NCBI RefSeq assembly: GCF_003989825.1
Contig: NZ_RZHE01000007.1
Coordinates: 149,176 to 213,175 of the forward strand
Length of the DNA: 64,000 bases
Direction: 5' to 3'
Origin: Vreelandella populi
GTDB lineage: Bacteria > Pseudomonadota > Gammaproteobacteria > Pseudomonadales > Halomonadaceae
The notes under the pieces were generated by a model. The model saw only the letters and a program-made list of their open reading frames with translations, was not told the origin of the DNA and made no database searches. The position numbers and the translations under genes are program-made. Positions 1 through 7,456 of this stretch are shown in pieces; position 1 is the stretch's first letter; each line of letters begins with the position of its first letter.

Positions 1-113
1 TGCAGAACAATTTGCCGTATGGCGTTCGCATCGAAGATGGGCACTCTGATCAAGCGGGTAATGGTGTCTACCGCACGGCCGCCTCTGCCCTGCGCTCCAA
101 ATACGGTGGTTAG
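1..113 (+). CDS. HK97 gp10-like neck/tail completion protein, C-terminal fragment
   Basis: Only the last 36 codons are in the window; the frame opens at position 3 and ends with TAG at 111-113. The visible residues include NNLPYGVRIEDGHSDQAGNG and then RTAASALRSKYGG. The pattern N-LPYxxRIExGHSxQAxxG is typical of HK97 gp10 family head-tail joining/minor tail proteins, which are encoded just upstream of the tail terminator, and that is the position seen here. The next gene starts 2 nt after the stop, so the two are translated together. The family call is from motif memory and gene order; the N-terminal part cannot be judged. Confidence 0.7.
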   Translation, partial: QNNLPYGVRIEDGHSDQAGNGVYRTAASALRSKYGG

Positions 114-115
114 CG

Positions 116-556
116 ATGGATTACTCAGATATTCAGCTTGTGCTTGAGAGAAAGATGGCCGAATGGCCTGGAGATATTCCGGTCTGGTTAGATGGCACCA
201 TAATTCCTGAGAGCGTTAAAGAGGCGCGAGATGGCGTAAGGCGAGCGCCTTGGTTGAGGTTTGTTATCACGCTTAGTCGGGCTAGGGCCGGAGAGATTGC
301 CGATAAGCCAGGGCGGCTTGTGCCAGGCTCTATAGCCATCGAAGTTTATTACCCTCGAAACCAAATCCCTTTACCTGGAGAGCCATCTGTAAACCCCGCT
401 TTCCAATGCGCGCGCCTAGCTGACCAGCTGGCCAAGCATTTCGAGTTCTGGCAAGAGGGCCACTTGACCACACATGCGACATCGAACGTCTACGTCGAGC
501 CCGAAGATGACTGGTATCGACGGAATGTAGTGACTGACTTCGACGCTGGCTGCTAA
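116..556 (+). CDS. Phage tail terminator protein (DUF4128 / lambda gpU-like)
   Basis: A 146-residue protein in the slot between the gp10-like protein and the tail tube, where siphophages encode the tail terminator. Tail terminators form a hexameric ring that caps the tail tube once it reaches full length and joins it to the head. The N-terminal helix (MDYSDIQLVLERKMAEW), a central strand-rich part (LRFVITLSRARAG, GSIAIEVYYP) and a C-terminal beta section fit the DUF4128/gpU fold pattern, and the length is usual for the family. It begins 2 nt after the preceding stop, so it belongs to the tail operon. It is followed by a hairpin and T run that could attenuate transcription before the highly expressed tail tube gene. 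Function is inferred from order and general pattern. Confidence 0.7.
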   Translation: MDYSDIQLVLERKMAEWPGDIPVWLDGTIIPESVKEARDGVRRAPWLRFVITLSRARAGEIADKPGRLVPGSIAIEVYYPRNQIPLPGEPSVNPAFQCARLADQLAKHFEFWQEGHLTTHATSNVYVEPEDDWYRRNVVTDFDAGC

Positions 557-576
557 CCACAACCGAAAACCCACAC

Positions 577-600
577 AACCCACCTCTGAGTGGGTTTTTT
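577..600 (+). terminator. Intrinsic terminator/attenuator between tail terminator and tail tube genes
   Basis: AACCCAC (577-583) pairs with GTGGGTT (590-596) around the loop CTCTGA, followed by a T run to position 600. The next gene starts only 19 nt later, so partial termination or RNA processing inside the tail operon is more likely than an operon end. The downstream string GGGTTTTTTATTG recurs at 11678-11690. Confidence 0.75.
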
Positions 601-618
601 ATTGCCCAGAGGTGACAC

Positions 619-1605
619 ATGCAAGACTCAGGATCAACTATCCGCATCGCATACCGCGAGGATGGCTCGGATGGCCCGTGGAACATATTCCGCCGCACTG
701 ATGGCGGCCCAACTATTACCCCAAGCACAGAAGGCGCTGGCGAGCAGCTAGGGCAGCGTGAAGAGACCGATGAAGTGCTGCTTTCGGCTGAGGTTGGCGG
801 CACGATCAACTTCAACTTTAGCGCTCAGACGTTCGATGACTTCATTGCGGCAGCTTGTGCTAACGACTGGGACGCCACGACCGGGCAAGTCGTCGCGGGC
901 GGCCTGCTGGACAAAGCGTTTGAAGTGCTGGTGTCGTATCAAAGAATCGGCAAGCACGTCTTGATGAGCGGCATGCGCGTGTCCGTGCTCGGTCTGACCG
1001 TAGAGGCGGGCGCACGTATCACTGGCTCTATCGACTTCGTCGGCACTGGCTACGAAGGCACCTACGACCCGAGCGGCGATACATTCAACGATCCGACTAC
1101 TACGCCGGTAATGACGGCGGCGGTTAACGGCGGCGATGTATTGATCGATGGCGAGCTGTTAGATGGCACCTGCGTCAGCCAGTACAGCATCAGTCTCGAT
1201 AACAGCTACTCCAGCCAGTGGTGTATCGGCCGCGTGACAGCTGGCCGCCAAGTCATAGGTGATCTGAACGCCACCGGCACTATCGAATTCGCCTTTACGG
1301 CCGATGGCTTCGACCTATGGCAGCACACACTAACCCGCGTGCCGATTACCACTGATTTCTCGATGAGCGACGGCACGACTACCTACCGCATCGAGACGGC
1401 CAAAACGTTCTTGAATGGTGAGCTGCCCACACCTTCTGGCAGCGACCCGGTAACGGCAACGCTTGACGCTCAGTATCGCAAGAGCATTGAGGCGGGCTAT
1501 TCGGTGCGCTTCACGCGCACCCAGGGCGGCGCGCAAACACAGGCCCGCATCGCTTCGATTGAATCAGCTCAATCACCCAGCGAAGACGAAGTAACAGCAG
1601 CTTAA
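619..1605 (+). CDS. Major tail tube protein
   Basis: A 328-residue protein that would polymerise into the tail tube of a long non-contractile tail. The sequence is rich in beta strands and Gly/Thr/Asp turns, with repeated pieces such as GTINFNFSAQTFDDF, ARITGSIDFVGTGYEG and NATGTIEFAFTADGFD; these resemble the strand-turn elements of the siphovirus tail tube family (lambda gpV/TTP group). GAGGTGA 6 nt before the ATG is a good ribosome binding site. Gene order (terminator protein before it, assembly chaperone after it) supports the call. A strong GC hairpin and T-rich tail directly follow the stop, consistent with this gene being expressed at a higher level than its downstream neighbours. Confidence 0.85.
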   Translation: MQDSGSTIRIAYREDGSDGPWNIFRRTDGGPTITPSTEGAGEQLGQREETDEVLLSAEVGGTINFNFSAQTFDDFIAAACANDWDATTGQVVAGGLLDKAFEVLVSYQRIGKHVLMSGMRVSVLGLTVEAGARITGSIDFVGTGYEGTYDPSGDTFNDPTTTPVMTAAVNGGDVLIDGELLDGTCVSQYSISLDNSYSSQWCIGRVTAGRQVIGDLNATGTIEFAFTADGFDLWQHTLTRVPITTDFSMSDGTTTYRIETAKTFLNGELPTPSGSDPVTATLDAQYRKSIEAGYSVRFTRTQGGAQTQARIASIESAQSPSEDEVTAA

Positions 1606-1612
1606 CCAGTTC

Positions 1613-1654
1613 GGCGGCCGGGGAATCATCCGCGCCCCGGCCGCCACTTTTATT
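1613..1654 (+). terminator. Strong hairpin terminator after tail tube gene
   Basis: GGCGGCCGGGG (1613-1623) and CCCCGGCCGCC (1635-1645) form a perfect 11-bp stem with an 11-nt loop, followed by ACTTTTATT. It lies between the tail tube stop (1605) and the chaperone start (1677) and probably reduces read-through into the low-abundance chaperone gene. Confidence 0.8.
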
Positions 1655-1676
1655 GCGGAGCGGAGAGGAATAAATA

Positions 1677-2069
1677 ATGGCTTATCAATTCAAACGGTTT
1701 GACGAATCCAAGATGACTGATGGCAAATGGGAGGACATCAATGGAGGTCGCTTCAAAATCGCCAAGAGTGGAAACCCTGTCCACCTGCAGGCTAGCGAGC
1801 GCATTACCAAAGAGCAGAAGGAGAAATACCCGGATGGTGATATCCCGATCATGGAGCGCCTGCGAGGCGCCGCGCAAGAGTGGGCTGAAGGGGTTCTTCG
1901 GGACTGGGAGGGCATGGAGCTAGATGGACAAGCAATCCCCTACTCTATTGAAAATGCTACGATATTGCTTCTAAACGACGATCCGTTATTCGATGCGGTT
2001 CGCAGAAAAGCGCGGCAAATGAGGCGCTTTGAAAATGAATACACCGAGAAGCAGAAAAAAAAGCCCTAG
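1677..2069 (+). CDS. Tail assembly chaperone, short (G-like) form
   Basis: The zero-frame product is 130 residues, starting MAYQFKRFDESKMTDGKWED and ending in a lysine-rich tail (TEKQKKKP). Its place between the tail tube and the tape measure module is that of lambda gpG, which coats the tape measure protein during tail assembly and is absent from the finished virion. The ribosome site GGAGAGGAATAA precedes the ATG. The decisive sign is a run of eight A residues at 2055-2062 seven codons or fewer before the stop, framed as A AAA AAG, followed by a long open -1 frame. The family is defined more by position and frameshift than by sequence, so the role is well supported although the primary sequence alone is not distinctive. 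Confidence 0.82.
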   Translation: MAYQFKRFDESKMTDGKWEDINGGRFKIAKSGNPVHLQASERITKEQKEKYPDGDIPIMERLRGAAQEWAEGVLRDWEGMELDGQAIPYSIENATILLLNDDPLFDAVRRKARQMRRFENEYTEKQKKKP

Positions 2070-2392
2070 CCGTCCTTGATCACGACCTGAAGTGGTCAGG
2101 AAAAACGGCGGCGGTCACTGTTCTGAATGCACGTTTCGGTAATCAAGTGGAGAAGCCGGAGGCCGATGAGCGCACCCAGTTTTGGCTAAACACCTTCCAT
2201 TTGGTTGCGCGGGAGCGGCCATACACATACGGCGCACCACTGCCGATACGGCCTCTTTCGATACTTGATCTGATTGAGCGATTGCGACTTCCGGCAGAGC
2301 CAGAGGAGGCCGTGGCTATCGTATGTGCGCTAGACGATTGCTGGCTCAAATGGAAAGACAGCAAGCAAAGTAACAAGACCCAGGCCGCCTAA
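1677..2392 (+). CDS. Tail assembly chaperone GT fusion made by -1 frameshift
   Basis: Ribosomes slipping back one base at A AAA AAG (2057-2063) would continue from GCC at 2063 in the -1 frame, reading ALAVLDHDLKWSGKTAA and onward to the TAA at 2390-2392. The fusion would have 129 residues from the zero frame and 109 from the -1 frame, 238 in total. The -1 frame has no stop between the slip site and 2390, and has no well placed start codon of its own (the only listed candidate is a GTG at 2147 without a clear ribosome site), so the second part is best read as the T domain of a lambda-like G/GT pair. The T domain binds tail tube subunits in lambda; here that is by analogy. Slippage efficiency cannot be judged from sequence. 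Confidence 0.8.
2057..2063 (+). promoter_or_regulatory. Programmed -1 ribosomal frameshift site (A AAA AAG)
   Basis: The heptamer A AAA AAG is in the correct X XXY YYZ phase relative to the frame that starts at 1677. It is the same heptamer as in E. coli dnaX, one of the most slippery in bacteria. The zero-frame stop TAG is at 2067-2069, only one codon after the slippery lysine codons plus CCC. GC-rich sequence just downstream could add a stimulatory structure, but I see no obvious long stem. Confidence 0.82.
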
Positions 2393-2407
2393 TCAGGCGG
2401 TTTTTTT
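2385..2407 (+). terminator. Intrinsic terminator overlapping the GT stop codon
   Basis: CCGCCT (2385-2390) pairs with AGGCGG (2395-2400) around AATC, followed by seven T residues. The TAA stop of the GT frame (2390-2392) lies within the hairpin. Its 3' part forms one copy of a 16-bp direct repeat also found at 4079-4094. Confidence 0.75.
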
Positions 2408-2411
2408 ATGC
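2396..2411 (+). repeat. 16-bp direct repeat GGCGGTTTTTTTATGC bracketing the spike gene (copy 1; copy 2 at 4079-4094)
   Basis: The sequence GGCGGTTTTTTTATGC is identical at 2396-2411 and 4079-4094, each time as the 3' arm and T run of an intrinsic terminator. The two copies flank exactly one gene, the spike-like protein, which suggests that this gene is an exchangeable cassette inserted by recombination between terminators. The stems upstream of the repeat differ in sequence. Confidence 0.7.
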
Positions 2412-2429
2412 ACGAAAAGAGAGGTGAAC

Positions 2430-3995
2430 ATGAATATTCCAGCAACTAACGGAATCACGTACATTCCTCAAGACTTCGCGCAAGAAGGTGACTCTGATAG
2501 CGATACGCTAGAGCGGTTTTTTGCGTTTGCAGGTACCGGTAAAGCTAATCATTGCCGACTAGCTGCAACGGGCAAGTGGAATATTGACCGCACGCTTGTC
2601 ATCACGAAGGCTGGCAAACGTATCGACTTCGATCTTTGGTTAACAGATACCGTTGGCCTGGACGATATGGTCCACATTATTGCGAACGCCAATGCGGATT
2701 GGTCCGGAAAAATGGTGCTGCGCGGCGTGCGCGGAGAAACAGCGAGCCTCAATGTAGGTCGCGATACTGTCAACGGTGTGCGCCTTTCCGGTAACCGGCT
2801 TGCTAAGCTGTGTGACATTGATTTTAAGGGCGGCTCAGGCTGGGCGGCGTACCACACCTCAGGCGGTGGCCCTAACAGTAACATGATGGAACTGGGCAAC
2901 ATTGTTGCACTAAATGCCGGTGCTAATGCGCGACGTGATCGAGAGTACCTAGTTAAGATTGCCTCATTTCAAAATCGTGAGAGCAATAATATTCACCAGC
3001 GCACCGTTATGCATGTTGCTGACCCGGCCCGCATCCCCTCTGAGGCGCACCGTTTAACTAAGGGGCTTGCTTACACGACGGATGAAACAGGGTTCAAGAA
3101 AGCCCACAAGATCACCGATGTGGACTATGAAAAAGGCACCATCACCGTCTACCCGCGTATTCCCGATAAGTATCAATACCAAGGCGTTGAAATTGGTCTG
3201 GTGTTTGGTGGCGGCCTCTGTCTTAACGAGTCGGGCAACACCGCCCGAGCCACCTTTGGCACCGTAACTGCGACGCGTTCTGGTCCCGCTGTTTGGTTGT
3301 CTGAGCAGTACACGCCCCACGGCAAAGGCATTACTAGCCAATACTGCGCAACAGCCGCCGTGTTTGGTGACGAGCCGCAAAACGCTTATAACGGCACCGT
3401 TTTGGGCCACCTGTACTGCGAGGGTGAACCAATCGCGAACTTCATCAACACGTGCCAGACGAAAAGCAGCTCCTCAACAAACGGTTCGGTAATCAACGCA
3501 ACTACCGGACTTCGGCCTGAGAACCTGCAAACAATGGGGTGGCTCCGTCCGAACGGTCAAGAAGGCAAACAAGGGAAATTCTACCCGTTCACTTTCCCCT
3601 ATAACGGCACGTGGTTTTACCCGCCGCATCAGCGCGACGTAGTTAGCAGCACGAATGATGACGAAAGTAGCTACGGCGTATATGCCTCGCCGCTGCCCGA
3701 CCAGCAAACCTATGCCACGGTCATTCGCAAAACAAGCAGGCTTTATTTAAACGACAACAAAGACTTGCGCGAACTTCGAGGTATAGCACCTATTCGCTTC
3801 GAGCTTTACGGTGATGGTAAGAACGGGGAGTACCGTAAAAACTTCGAAGTGGCTTGTGCTACTGGCTACACCATCAACGGTAAGGCTAGCCCGCTGGTAC
3901 TGCCGCGCTACAAAAACCCCGTAACCATCCATGCTCTGCTTGGGTGTAACAACAACTGGCATGTGTCTATTACGGAGCATCAAGTGCCCGAATAG
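2430..3995 (+). CDS. Predicted beta-helix tail spike or fibre-like protein
   Basis: A 521-residue protein beginning MNIPATNGITYIPQDFAQEG. The start is placed at ATG 2430 because AGAGGTG lies 4-5 nt upstream; a GTG at 2424 is inside that ribosome site. The body is a series of short hydrophobic strands with Gly/Asn turns (for example RIDFDLWLTDTVG, GKMVLRGVRGETASLNVG, ARATFGTVTATRSGPAVWLS), the look of a right-handed parallel beta-helix as in pectate-lyase-like phage spikes. I see no certain catalytic motif. It sits between the assembly chaperone and the interrupted tape measure gene, an unusual place for a receptor-binding protein, and is bracketed by matching terminators, so it may be a later acquisition. 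It could also be a surface-altering moron rather than a virion protein. Confidence 0.45.
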   Translation: MNIPATNGITYIPQDFAQEGDSDSDTLERFFAFAGTGKANHCRLAATGKWNIDRTLVITKAGKRIDFDLWLTDTVGLDDMVHIIANANADWSGKMVLRGVRGETASLNVGRDTVNGVRLSGNRLAKLCDIDFKGGSGWAAYHTSGGGPNSNMMELGNIVALNAGANARRDREYLVKIASFQNRESNNIHQRTVMHVADPARIPSEAHRLTKGLAYTTDETGFKKAHKITDVDYEKGTITVYPRIPDKYQYQGVEIGLVFGGGLCLNESGNTARATFGTVTATRSGPAVWLSEQYTPHGKGITSQYCATAAVFGDEPQNAYNGTVLGHLYCEGEPIANFINTCQTKSSSSTNGSVINATTGLRPENLQTMGWLRPNGQEGKQGKFYPFTFPYNGTWFYPPHQRDVVSSTNDDESSYGVYASPLPDQQTYATVIRKTSRLYLNDNKDLRELRGIAPIRFELYGDGKNGEYRKNFEVACATGYTINGKASPLVLPRYKNPVTIHALLGCNNNWHVSITEHQVPE

Positions 3996-4012
3996 ATGAG
4001 CTTGGCATAACC

Positions 4013-4046
4013 GCAGTACGTTGGTCCTCGCTGGCTAACGTACTGC
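4013..4046. other. 10-bp inverted repeat after the spike gene
   Basis: GCAGTACGTT (4013-4022) and AACGTACTGC (4037-4046) are a perfect inverted repeat with a 14-nt loop, placed between the spike stop and the terminator at 4067-4090. It may protect the mRNA 3' end or be a recombination or protein-binding site. No T run follows it. Confidence 0.5.
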
Positions 4047-4066
4047 ATCACCACATAACCACCATT

Positions 4067-4090
4067 AACCGCCCTTGAGGCGGTTTTTTT
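4067..4090 (+). terminator. Intrinsic terminator after the spike gene
   Basis: AACCGCC (4067-4073) pairs with GGCGGTT (4079-4085) around CTTGA, with T residues to 4090. It ends the spike transcript; positions 4079-4094 repeat 2396-2411 exactly. Confidence 0.8.
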
Positions 4091-4224
4091 ATGCGCCATG
4101 CCCGGCGCGATCATCCCTAGAACCTTTCAGAAAGAGCCCTGGAGAATCGTCGGCAGCGGTCGGCGGACCCTCTAGGGGCTGACGTTTCTGGGCAACAGGG
4201 TTCTTTACTAAAAGGAAAGACGCA

Positions 4225-4932
4225 ATGAACGACCTAATTAAAATCGACGTAGATGGCAACCTGTATGTCTCTAGCTTAACCGTCTCTGAAGAATTTGGGC
4301 GTCGGCATGACAACGTCCTGACAAGCATCAGGGATTTGATAGCTAGTCGCCATTTAGGAGCCCTTGATTTCAAGGAGTCATCCTACAGATCAAAGCAAAA
4401 TAAAGAGATGCCATGCATCCTTTTAAGTCATCGCGGTTTTTTGATCTCAATGCCCTACATTGGTGGGGAGAAGTCTAAGGACGGCCAAGTAAGGTTGGTC
4501 GACAGCTTTATAGAGAAGAGCGAAGAGCTGGAGCGCCTTAGGGCGATTAAATATGCTGTTCTCGAATCACCCGCCGAATGGGAAAAGCGATTTGTTGACC
4601 GCTTCTACCAAGCGCTGGGCAAAATGACCAACCTGCCCTTCGCTGGCCATATTGGCGGCACGCCTGCATTGTTTGGAAAGATAACCAAGGATTGGGTATA
4701 TCGAGTCGCGCTTGATGATGAGATCTATCAGGCAGCAAAAGAGCGAGCGGGTAGCGCCCACAAAATTCATCAAGTGCTTTCAGATTCCGCTTTGCGCCGA
4801 GTAGAGAAGCAGATGGATGAAATCACTACCCTTGCTAATTCATGCGTCGACTACCAAGACTTCATTGCTCGATGCTCGCGCATGTACGGGGTGAAGGGCC
4901 AATTAAGGATTATCTACCCCGCTGCGGCCTAA
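4225..4932 (+). CDS. Rha-family phage regulator with C-terminal P63C domain
   Basis: A 235-residue protein with AAGGA 8 nt before the ATG. Residues about 10-100 match the Rha regulatory pattern: a VSSLTVSEEFGRRHDNVLTS segment (VAxxFxKRHxxVLxxI in the family), KESSYRSKQNKEMPCILL, then a hydrophobic stretch SHRGFLISMPYIGG. Residues about 130-225 match the P63C domain (WEKRFVDRFYQALGKM, GKITKDWVYRVALDDEI, HKIHQVLSDSALRRVEKQM). Rha proteins interfere with growth of some lambdoid phages, and P63C is a C-terminal domain shared among phage antirepressor-like proteins. It therefore probably acts in lysogeny control or superinfection control. It stands alone between terminators, as expected for an independently transcribed moron. 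Confidence 0.8.
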   Translation: MNDLIKIDVDGNLYVSSLTVSEEFGRRHDNVLTSIRDLIASRHLGALDFKESSYRSKQNKEMPCILLSHRGFLISMPYIGGEKSKDGQVRLVDSFIEKSEELERLRAIKYAVLESPAEWEKRFVDRFYQALGKMTNLPFAGHIGGTPALFGKITKDWVYRVALDDEIYQAAKERAGSAHKIHQVLSDSALRRVEKQMDEITTLANSCVDYQDFIARCSRMYGVKGQLRIIYPAAA

Positions 4933-4933
4933 T

Positions 4934-4980
4934 GATGCAATTTTCGTTGCATCGGCAACGGGCGCAGATTTGCGCCCGTT
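4934..4980 (+). terminator. Two tandem hairpins after the Rha-P63C gene
   Basis: GATGCAA (4934-4940) pairs with TTGCATC (4947-4953) around TTTTCG, directly followed by AACGGGCGCA (4957-4966) pairing with TGCGCCCGTT (4971-4980) around GATT. Neither has a proper T run after it, so they could be a weak terminator or a 3' mRNA stabiliser. Confidence 0.45.
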
Positions 4981-5102
4981 AAGCGTGGCATCCTAACCCA
5001 CCAACCCGGCTACTCTTTCCTATCCCTCCCCGCCTAATCAAGTTAGGATGAGGCATCTAATAATCCAAAGGGTTAAAAACACTAATTAGCGGGGAACAAA
5101 GG

Positions 5103-5735
5103 ATGAAGCATTTGCTATGGCAGCTATTTGCTGGCAACGTCAAAGCTACTCTCATTGACGAAAATCCTTACCGAAAGTCGAAAAGACCTTCCAATGAAAT
5201 AGTCCGCGCCAAACGCATTCCTAGAGGCATCGAAGCGCGCAAGCCACCAGCCCCTCGTCAGCCTGAGAAAGAAATAGGCGCATTGAAAGAAGACCACATC
5301 GGTAAAGCCGCTCAATTCGAGCATGCTACTAAGGCGGCGATAAAAGAAAAACGTTTTGACGACGCCTGGCGCTTACTGCAGGAGCAGCAACACTATTGGC
5401 TGTCTCACGCCAATAGTAGGTACTTTACAAAATCGCAAACATTCGAACTCATCGCCTCGATTAACGAAGACATGGCCGACATACAACGGCTTGAAGGTAG
5501 GCATGACGCTGCTTTGGCGCATCTTATGTATGCCATCGCCGCTGGCACAAAACCACCTCAATCGCGTACCAAAAAACTGTCTTCGTATTTTCATCGATGC
5601 AAATTTGCTAGCACTTACACCGTTGAGCGTGCAGAGATAGAGCTTGAGATGCTAAAGAAAGATCCTATCTTCGGAGTGGTGCAAGAATTCGTGGCATCTC
5701 TACGTAACGGCACCGCACCAACTGGTAAAGAATAA
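5103..5735 (+). CDS. Hypothetical protein, 210 residues, charged and helical
   Basis: I do not recognise this protein. It begins MKHLLWQLFAGNVKATLIDE, has a basic, proline-containing linker at residues 20-60 (RIPRGIEARKPPAPRQ), and then a largely helical second half. Residues 75-145 (KRFDDAWRLLQEQQHYWL, then EGRHDAALAHLMYAIAAG) look like two antiparallel helix pairs of tetratricopeptide style, so a protein-binding role is possible. No signal peptide or membrane segment is seen. GGGGA and AAAGG lie just before the ATG. It lies in the accessory part of the prophage between hairpins, as a single transcription unit, and no function should be assigned. Confidence 0.55.
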   Translation: MKHLLWQLFAGNVKATLIDENPYRKSKRPSNEIVRAKRIPRGIEARKPPAPRQPEKEIGALKEDHIGKAAQFEHATKAAIKEKRFDDAWRLLQEQQHYWLSHANSRYFTKSQTFELIASINEDMADIQRLEGRHDAALAHLMYAIAAGTKPPQSRTKKLSSYFHRCKFASTYTVERAEIELEMLKKDPIFGVVQEFVASLRNGTAPTGKE

Positions 5736-5826
5736 GCGGCGGATAAATGAAACCTCGCCAAAGTGGTGGTGGCTAAACTGCCGCGCCCCTACCCTTCGCT
5801 GTCAACCTGATATTTGATTTAATGAC

Positions 5827-5852
5827 AAGCCCGCCGCGTGTGGGCTTTTCTT
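5827..5852 (+). terminator. Intrinsic terminator after the 210-residue gene
   Basis: AAGCCC (5827-5832) pairs with GGGCTT (5842-5847), followed by TTCTTT. It lies about 90 nt after the stop at 5735. The remaining spacer up to the next gene (5853 to about 6025) shows no further gene. Confidence 0.6.
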
Positions 5853-6025
5853 TGCCTGGTTTCTTTATGCGCTGCGGTTAAGTGAGTCAAAGGAAAAGCA
5901 TGAAGCCGGTAGTACTCTAATAGTCGAAAACATCAGTCGTAGGTAGCAACGCCTTCCCTTTTAAAGCTAAGATCGGTTAGAGCGCCCGTAGAGGCGTGCC
6001 GATAATTACTTATAAGGGGAGTCAT

Positions 6026-6919
6026 GTGGCAACTACTGATAATTTAAAAGCGCATCTATACCGTGTCGTTCCTTCCGATGATGCAGAGCCTCTATCGGAC
6101 GTCCTTGCTCGCATAAACAGCTTCCCTATCAAGCGTAGGATTCGCCTTGTTAATCAGCGTAAACATCGACTTGAGGGCCTTGAAGATGGCTCGACGATAG
6201 ATAAATCTGGGGCGGGACTTTTTTTATTTAATATTATGCATTTTCGACAAGGTCATGGTCCTGGGCAAGCCCAGGACACCAAGCCTCTGCAGGGCCTGAA
6301 TTTTAATGGTGGTGGGCCGGGCGAGGATACTGCAGCCATCTACGATCCAGATGAAAGCTGTTTAATTATACAGTACAATCACAATGGGCCTCGCAATACT
6401 GCAATTAGAAGCTACTTGGCTGAGTTCTTTCATTCAGGAACGATTGAGCTAAACACAGTCTTGGATAATGACTTTAAACGAAAATTTCAAAATCAAAGGC
6501 ACTTAACCCGCGTGGAAGCCAAAGTTGATGTCTCCCAGATATCCAAAAAAGATTTTCAAGGTAATACCGCGCTGCGTAAGGCATGTGAGGCTGCTGAGGA
6601 CTTGGGGGGCGAAACTATCAGCATTACTATCTCGGTTGATGGTAGGAAAAAAGGGAATCAACTGGTCAGTAAGGCTAAGGGTTTTGCTAATGACCTAATG
6701 TTCAAGGCATCAAATAATCCTGACGCTGTAACCAAACTGGAAACCAAAGGCCCTATCGGCTCAGATCAATCCGAAATCATCGATTTGCTTGGAGGTAAGC
6801 TAACCGGCGAGCTTGAGGTAGCGGTTAGTGACGCCGATTACAGAATGGATATTAAGGATCGCTGGGAAGCGTTATATAGGATATATGCCTCGTGGAAGAG
6901 AAAGGGGTTAACTAAATAG
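6026..6919 (+). CDS. Unknown soluble protein of a two-gene accessory cassette
   Basis: The preferred start is GTG at 6026, because AAGGGGAG lies at 6014-6021; a GTG at 5996 would add ten residues but has no properly spaced ribosome site. The product is then 297 residues, without signal peptide or membrane segment. A motif-like centre reads NFNGGGPGEDTAAIYDP then CLIIQYNHNGPRNTAIRSYL, recalling large-family phage/defence proteins with a conserved D-x6-IQxNxxG core, but I cannot name the family with confidence. The region is AT-richer than the flanking tail genes, which suggests separate acquisition. The four-helix membrane protein gene follows after 8 nt, so both are probably co-translated. 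A defence or superinfection-exclusion role is inference from context only. Confidence 0.6.
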   Translation: MATTDNLKAHLYRVVPSDDAEPLSDVLARINSFPIKRRIRLVNQRKHRLEGLEDGSTIDKSGAGLFLFNIMHFRQGHGPGQAQDTKPLQGLNFNGGGPGEDTAAIYDPDESCLIIQYNHNGPRNTAIRSYLAEFFHSGTIELNTVLDNDFKRKFQNQRHLTRVEAKVDVSQISKKDFQGNTALRKACEAAEDLGGETISITISVDGRKKGNQLVSKAKGFANDLMFKASNNPDAVTKLETKGPIGSDQSEIIDLLGGKLTGELEVAVSDADYRMDIKDRWEALYRIYASWKRKGLTK

Positions 6920-6927
6920 GTGTTGCC

Positions 6928-7371
6928 ATGTTTAACGATATAAGGTGGGAAAGAAGCTTTCCGTTGGTTTTTGGCCTTATGGCAGCCATCGCTGCATATG
7001 TCATGACACGATATGGAATTGATTTCACTAAGGATTCCAGCTTCTTTTCTGCTGTTATAACGCTTGGCGGCATTTTCTCTGCATTCTCAGTAACAATAAA
7101 ATCCATCATGATAAGCAACACTGAAAAAATGAAGGTTATTGAAGAAAGTGGGTATAAGAATGACTTCTTTAATTATTTCTCGCGTGCCATCGACTCATCA
7201 TTGATTTTATGCGCCGTCGGAATGATAGGGTTTATAGATAAAGTTGCCGGTATGGCGATCACCACGTCTTTGGTGGCCGGGCTGTTCGTTTATTGCTTAT
7301 TTGCGTTGCGCCGAGTCACATTAATTTCGTCAGCCATGCTTAGACAGAAGGGGCGGCCAAATGCCGGATAA
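6928..7371 (+). CDS. Small integral membrane protein of the two-gene cassette
   Basis: A 147-residue protein with about four hydrophobic segments: residues 11-27 (FPLVFGLMAAIAAYVM), 39-60 (FFSAVITLGGIFSAFSVTI), 92-108 (SSLILCAVGMIGFI) and 110-128 (GMAITTSLVAGLFVYCLF). It has no signal peptide cleavage site and few charged residues outside a cytoplasmic-looking loop (KSIMISNTEKMKVIEESGYK). AGGTG 7 nt before the ATG and an 8-nt gap from the preceding stop point to a two-gene operon with the soluble protein. The pairing of a soluble effector-like protein with a four-helix membrane partner is seen in several phage-defence systems, such as Kiwa, but I see no direct sequence match here. AT-rich codon use resembles its partner. 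Confidence 0.6.
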   Translation: MFNDIRWERSFPLVFGLMAAIAAYVMTRYGIDFTKDSSFFSAVITLGGIFSAFSVTIKSIMISNTEKMKVIEESGYKNDFFNYFSRAIDSSLILCAVGMIGFIDKVAGMAITTSLVAGLFVYCLFALRRVTLISSAMLRQKGRPNAG

Positions 7372-7456
7372 TGAGAGCTAAATAACAAGGGTGGAAGGAT
7401 GAGACGCGGTTTTGTACTATAGGCCTTTGACCAAGCTCATGCGTGAAGCGTTGAAA

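Noticed and set aside
2147..2392. Stand-alone 81-residue gene after the chaperone
   Set aside because: It begins with an unsupported GTG, has no ribosome site, and its frame continues upstream without a stop to the slippery heptamer; it is the C-terminal half of the frameshift product.
6026..7371. Kiwa (KwaA-KwaB) defence system
   Set aside because: Sizes are similar (four-helix membrane protein plus a soluble protein of about 300 residues), but gene order is reversed and I recognise no KwaB sequence motif, so the name is not justified.
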